DNA of 9,107 bases from NCBI GenBank assembly GCA_027031505.1, contig JALVQH010000330.1, positions 1 to 9,107 on the forward strand, in the 5' to 3' direction. Of this stretch, positions 6,422-9,107 are shown in pieces. The position numbers and the translations under genes were made by a program. The DNA is from Campylobacteraceae bacterium. Lineage in GTDB: Bacteria > Campylobacterota > Campylobacteria > Campylobacterales > Sulfurovaceae. The stretch's first letter is position 1. Each line of letters begins with the position of its first letter. Below the pieces are notes generated by a model, which ran no database searches, was not told the DNA's origin, and saw only the letters and a program-made list of their open reading frames with translations.

Positions 6422-7538
6422 GGGGCACCTCCTCTGTGGTCTCTTCCCGGGCAAAAAGCCCGAAGAACCGCTCCAGCCACGGACGGCTCATATACGTCAG
6501 TGCTCCACTGAAAAGGATGATAAAGCCCTGAATGGCCGTCACCATTTCCCGGGAGATATTGGGCATCTCAAACATCAGATCCGCCCCGCCCTGATACAGA
6601 GCCCCGAACAGGATGCTGGCCAGTACGATCCCGAGTGGATGGTTGCGCCCCATGAGCGCTACGGCGATCCCGGTGAAGCCGTACCCGGCGACGAAATTGA
6701 GGAGGAGCTTGTGCTGCACCCCCATGATCTCGTTGATCCCCGCCATCCCGGCGAGAGCTCCGGAGATGAGCATCGTGAGCATGATGATCTTCCTGGCGTT
6801 GATTCCGGCGTATTCGGCTGCCGATTCGCTGAATCCCACCGTCCGGATTGCGTACCCCCAGCGGGTATGCCAGACAAACAGCCATACAAATATCCCGGCG
6901 ATGAGGGCAATGATGAAACTCAGATTCAGTGGCGAGGCGGCCACATCGATCCCGAAACGTGCCAGAAAATCATGAACGGTAGGCAGCCAGGCATTTTCAT
7001 CAAACACACGGCTCTCCGGTGACATGCTCCCCGGGACGATAAACACATTGACCAGCAGGTAGACCATGAGATTGGAGGCGATGAAGTTGAACATGATGGT
7101 CGTGATGACGATGTGGCTCCCCCGGTACGCCTGGAGATACGCCGGGATCGCCGCCCACGCTGCCCCGAAGAGCATCGCTGCTCCGAGCGCCAGCGGCAGC
7201 AGCACCCAAAACGGCAGCAGATGGTCGAACGTCAGCAGCACCAGCGCCACCCCAAGCCCGCCGATGTACGCCTGCCCTTCCCCGCCGATGTTGAAAAGCA
7301 TCGCGTGAAACGCCACCGCCACCGCCAGACCGGTAAAGATAAAATTGGTCGCATAATACAGAGTATAGCCGACCCCTTCGGCATACCCAAACGCCCCCTG
7401 AAACATTACGGCAAACGCTTTGAGCGGGTTTTCACCGATCAGAGCAATCACCGCGCCAGCTACGAGAAGCGCCAGAAGAATGTTGATGATCGGGATCAGA
7501 ATCACATCGGCCCAGGCAGGCAACGGTCGGCGCCTCAT
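6411..7538 (-). CDS. ABC importer permease, nucleoside-type (first permease, COG4603-like)
   Basis: A 375-residue permease pairing with the product of the next gene to form a heterodimeric channel. [12 protein letters not shown] (83-94) is the signature of this subgroup. [15 protein letters not shown] (232-246) is the ATPase-coupling loop, parallel to RAVGENPKAVDTAGI in its partner. Helices are seen at about 12-34, 64-80, 88-104, 109-134, 143-168, 205-224, 252-272, 284-315 and 335-350. The N-terminus is basic (MRRRPLP), fitting the cytoplasmic side. AGGAGG (7551-7546) lies seven bases before the ATG, which overlaps the ATPase stop as ATGA; the 3' end overlaps the second permease by 11 bases. 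This order, ATPase then long then short permease, is the usual one for nucleoside ABC operons. Confidence 0.92.
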   Translation of the reverse strand: MRRRPLPAWADVILIPIINILLALLVAGAVIALIGENPLKAFAVMFQGAFGYAEGVGYTLYYATNFIFTGLAVAVAFHAMLFNIGGEGQAYIGGLGVALVLLTFDHLLPFWVLLPLALGAAMLFGAAWAAIPAYLQAYRGSHIVITTIMFNFIASNLMVYLLVNVFIVPGSMSPESRVFDENAWLPTVHDFLARFGIDVAASPLNLSFIIALIAGIFVWLFVWHTRWGYAIRTVGFSESAAEYAGINARKIIMLTMLISGALAGMAGINEIMGVQHKLLLNFVAGYGFTGIAVALMGRNHPLGIVLASILFGALYQGGADLMFEMPNISREMVTAIQGFIILFSGALTYMSRPWLERFFGLFAREETTEEVPHGR

Positions 7539-9106
7539 GCAGGAACCTCCTCGGTTGAGAGAGTGGAATCGAACCTATGGGCATTGGCCATCATCAGTCC
7601 CAGCATTTTCTCATCGGCCTCGGCTGCGGTGACCTCCCCGACGATCCGCCCTTCGAACATTACGACGATCCGATCGGCCAGATTCATCAGCTCATCCAAT
7701 TCACCGGAAACCAGCAACACCGCACTCCCCTCGTCCCGCATCGTTACGATCTGCTTATGGATAAACTCGATCGCTCCGATGTCCACTCCCCGGGTAGGTT
7801 GACCGACCAGCAGGACTTTGGGATCCGGATCCATTTCACGGGCAAGAATAAGTTTCTGCTGATTACCGCCTGAGAAATTGGCCGACAGGAGTGTGGGATG
7901 AGGCGGACGGACATCAAACGCCTCCATCAGGTGACGGCAGTGATCGACAATGGCATGGGGTCTGGTCAGAAAGGTACCGTTGTACTCCGGGGCATTGTGG
8001 TAGCCCAGAATGGCACTCTCTGCCGCCATAAACTCCCGCACCAGTCCCCGTTTGAGACGATCTTCAGGGACATGCGCCACGCTCCAGGATCGCACCCGTT
8101 CCGGATCGGCGGTGTGTGCGGGCGTGACGGCATGACCGTTGATCAGTACCTCCCCTTCCCCGGGCGGCAGGATACCGGAGAGGACATCGAGCAGTTCGCT
8201 CTGGCCGTTGCCTGAAACTCCGGCGACACCAACAATCTCTCCAGCATGCACTTTGAAGGAGACACGGTCGAGTCGAGCGATGCCATAGCGATCGTAAACA
8301 CTCAGGTTCTCTACCCGCAGGAGCGGTTCTCCCGGCTGCGAGGGGGCTTTGTCGATCGTCATGCGCACTTTGCGTCCCACCATCAGCTCCGCCAGCTCCT
8401 CCCGGCTGGTCTCAGCGGTCACACGGCTGGCGACGATCTCCCCCTGGCGCATTACCGAGACATGATCGGTCAGATCCATGATCTCGCGGAGTTTGTGGGT
8501 AATGATGATTACCGTTGTCCCCTGCTCCCGCAGCGACTGGAGGATCGCAAAGAGTCGATCGGTCTCCTGGGGCGTCAGCACGCCGGTGGGCTCATCGAGG
8601 ATGAGGATACGGGCTCCCCGGTAGAGGGCTTTGAGGATCTCGACCCGCTGGAGCTGGCCGACGGGAAGGTCGCTGATAAGCGCGTCCTTCTCCACTGCCA
8701 GCCCAAACTCACGCTCCAGCCGATCCAGTTCCGCTGCCGCATCGGCGATACTCCGATCGAGCATTGTTCCGCTCTCGGCGCCAAGCATGACGTTTTCCAG
8801 CACCGTAAAATTCTCCACCAGCATGAAATGCTGATGCACCATCCCGATCCCCGCAGTGATCGCATCGGCCGAATTGCGGATGGGGGTTCGCGTACCAAAG
8901 ATGTATATCTCCCCCTCGTCGGCTTCGTAAAAACCGTACAGGATGCTCATCAGCGTCGATTTGCCCGCTCCGTTTTCGCCGACGATACCGTGTATGGTAC
9001 CGGCCTCCACGCGCAGATTGACATGCTTGTTCGCCTGAACCGTGCCGAATGTTTTGGAGATATTGCGCAGGTCGATAGCGTAGATGGGGTCGGTAGAAGT
9101 TTCGGT
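7535..9106 (-). CDS. ABC importer ATPase with two nucleotide-binding domains, nucleoside-type (5' end off window)
   Basis: The visible 523 residues lack only the extreme N-terminus: no ATG, GTG or TTG occurs in frame before GTG 9010, which already lies within the first domain, so the start is beyond the window. Domain 1 has Walker [10 protein letters not shown] (43-51), Q-loop Q92, signature LPVGQ (147-151), Walker B ILILDEP (167-173) and switch His 204. Domain 2 is degenerate: its Walker A is GVSGNGQSE (296-304, no Lys), its Walker B ends VGQPT in place of DEPT (about 433-437), and SGEL replaces the switch His. Its signature FSGGNQQ (411-417) is intact. This asymmetry and [15 protein letters not shown] are typical of the COG3845 group, which energises nucleoside import with BmpA/PnrA-type binding proteins. 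It is cytoplasmic and bound to the two permeases encoded downstream. The binding-protein gene is probably upstream. Confidence 0.93.
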   Translation of the reverse strand, partial: TETSTDPIYAIDLRNISKTFGTVQANKHVNLRVEAGTIHGIVGENGAGKSTLMSILYGFYEADEGEIYIFGTRTPIRNSADAITAGIGMVHQHFMLVENFTVLENVMLGAESGTMLDRSIADAAAELDRLEREFGLAVEKDALISDLPVGQLQRVEILKALYRGARILILDEPTGVLTPQETDRLFAILQSLREQGTTVIIITHKLREIMDLTDHVSVMRQGEIVASRVTAETSREELAELMVGRKVRMTIDKAPSQPGEPLLRVENLSVYDRYGIARLDRVSFKVHAGEIVGVAGVSGNGQSELLDVLSGILPPGEGEVLINGHAVTPAHTADPERVRSWSVAHVPEDRLKRGLVREFMAAESAILGYHNAPEYNGTFLTRPHAIVDHCRHLMEAFDVRPPHPTLLSANFSGGNQQKLILAREMDPDPKVLLVGQPTRGVDIGAIEFIHKQIVTMRDEGSAVLLVSGELDELMNLADRIVVMFEGRIVGEVTAAEADEKMLGLMMANAHRFDSTLSTEEVPA

Positions 9107-9107
9107 A

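Noticed and set aside
5375..6511. A 378-codon plus-strand open frame opposite the second permease
   Set aside because: Its product is rich in Arg, Asp, Gly and His, with low complexity typical of an antisense shadow, and the minus strand encodes a clear permease.

Overview
The window looks like chromosomal DNA from a fairly GC-rich member of the Campylobacterota (formerly Epsilonproteobacteria). The main evidence is a fumarate reductase operon in the order frdC-frdA-frdB. Its three subunits match the Wolinella succinogenes enzyme, as I remember it, in length and motif order, and nearly residue for residue at the haem, FAD and iron-sulfur ligands. GC-rich coding DNA is unusual for this phylum and would suit a Nitratifractor-like lineage, but that placement is inference.

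Layout. (1) Positions 2-967, plus strand: the C-terminal two thirds of a 14-helix drug/H+ antiporter of the DHA2 family, cut by the window edge. (2) Positions 1080-1382, minus strand: an unrecognised 100-residue protein with three predicted membrane helices and a TTG start. It converges on the antiporter and diverges from frd. (3) Positions 1383-1572: an AT-rich divergent control region with a good sigma70-like promoter just ahead of frdC. (4) Positions 1573-5121, plus strand: frdC, frdA and frdB, overlapping and each with its own Shine-Dalgarno, encoding a membrane-bound quinol:fumarate reductase. (5) Positions 5122-5443: a 322-base gap between two convergent operons. It has no convincing gene but is full of inverted repeats and period-7 sequence. 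(6) Positions 9106-5444, minus strand: an ABC importer operon of the nucleoside (BmpA/PnrA-associated) type. It encodes an ATPase with two nucleotide-binding domains (start off the window) and two different permeases, with 4- and 11-base gene overlaps. The substrate-binding lipoprotein is not in the window and probably lies upstream, beyond base 9107.

How the genes work together. FrdC anchors FrdAB to the inner membrane, takes electrons from menaquinol through two haems b, and passes them through three Fe-S clusters to FAD in FrdA. There fumarate is reduced to succinate, for anaerobic respiration or as the fumarate reductase step of the reductive TCA cycle. The ABC operon would bring in nucleosides or similar solutes. 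I see no direct link between the two operons.

The genes are conventional and I do not see an undescribed enzyme system. The least explained DNA is the 5122-5443 gap, where short perfect hairpins alternate with degenerate heptad repeats. The three-helix protein beside frd is the least explained gene.
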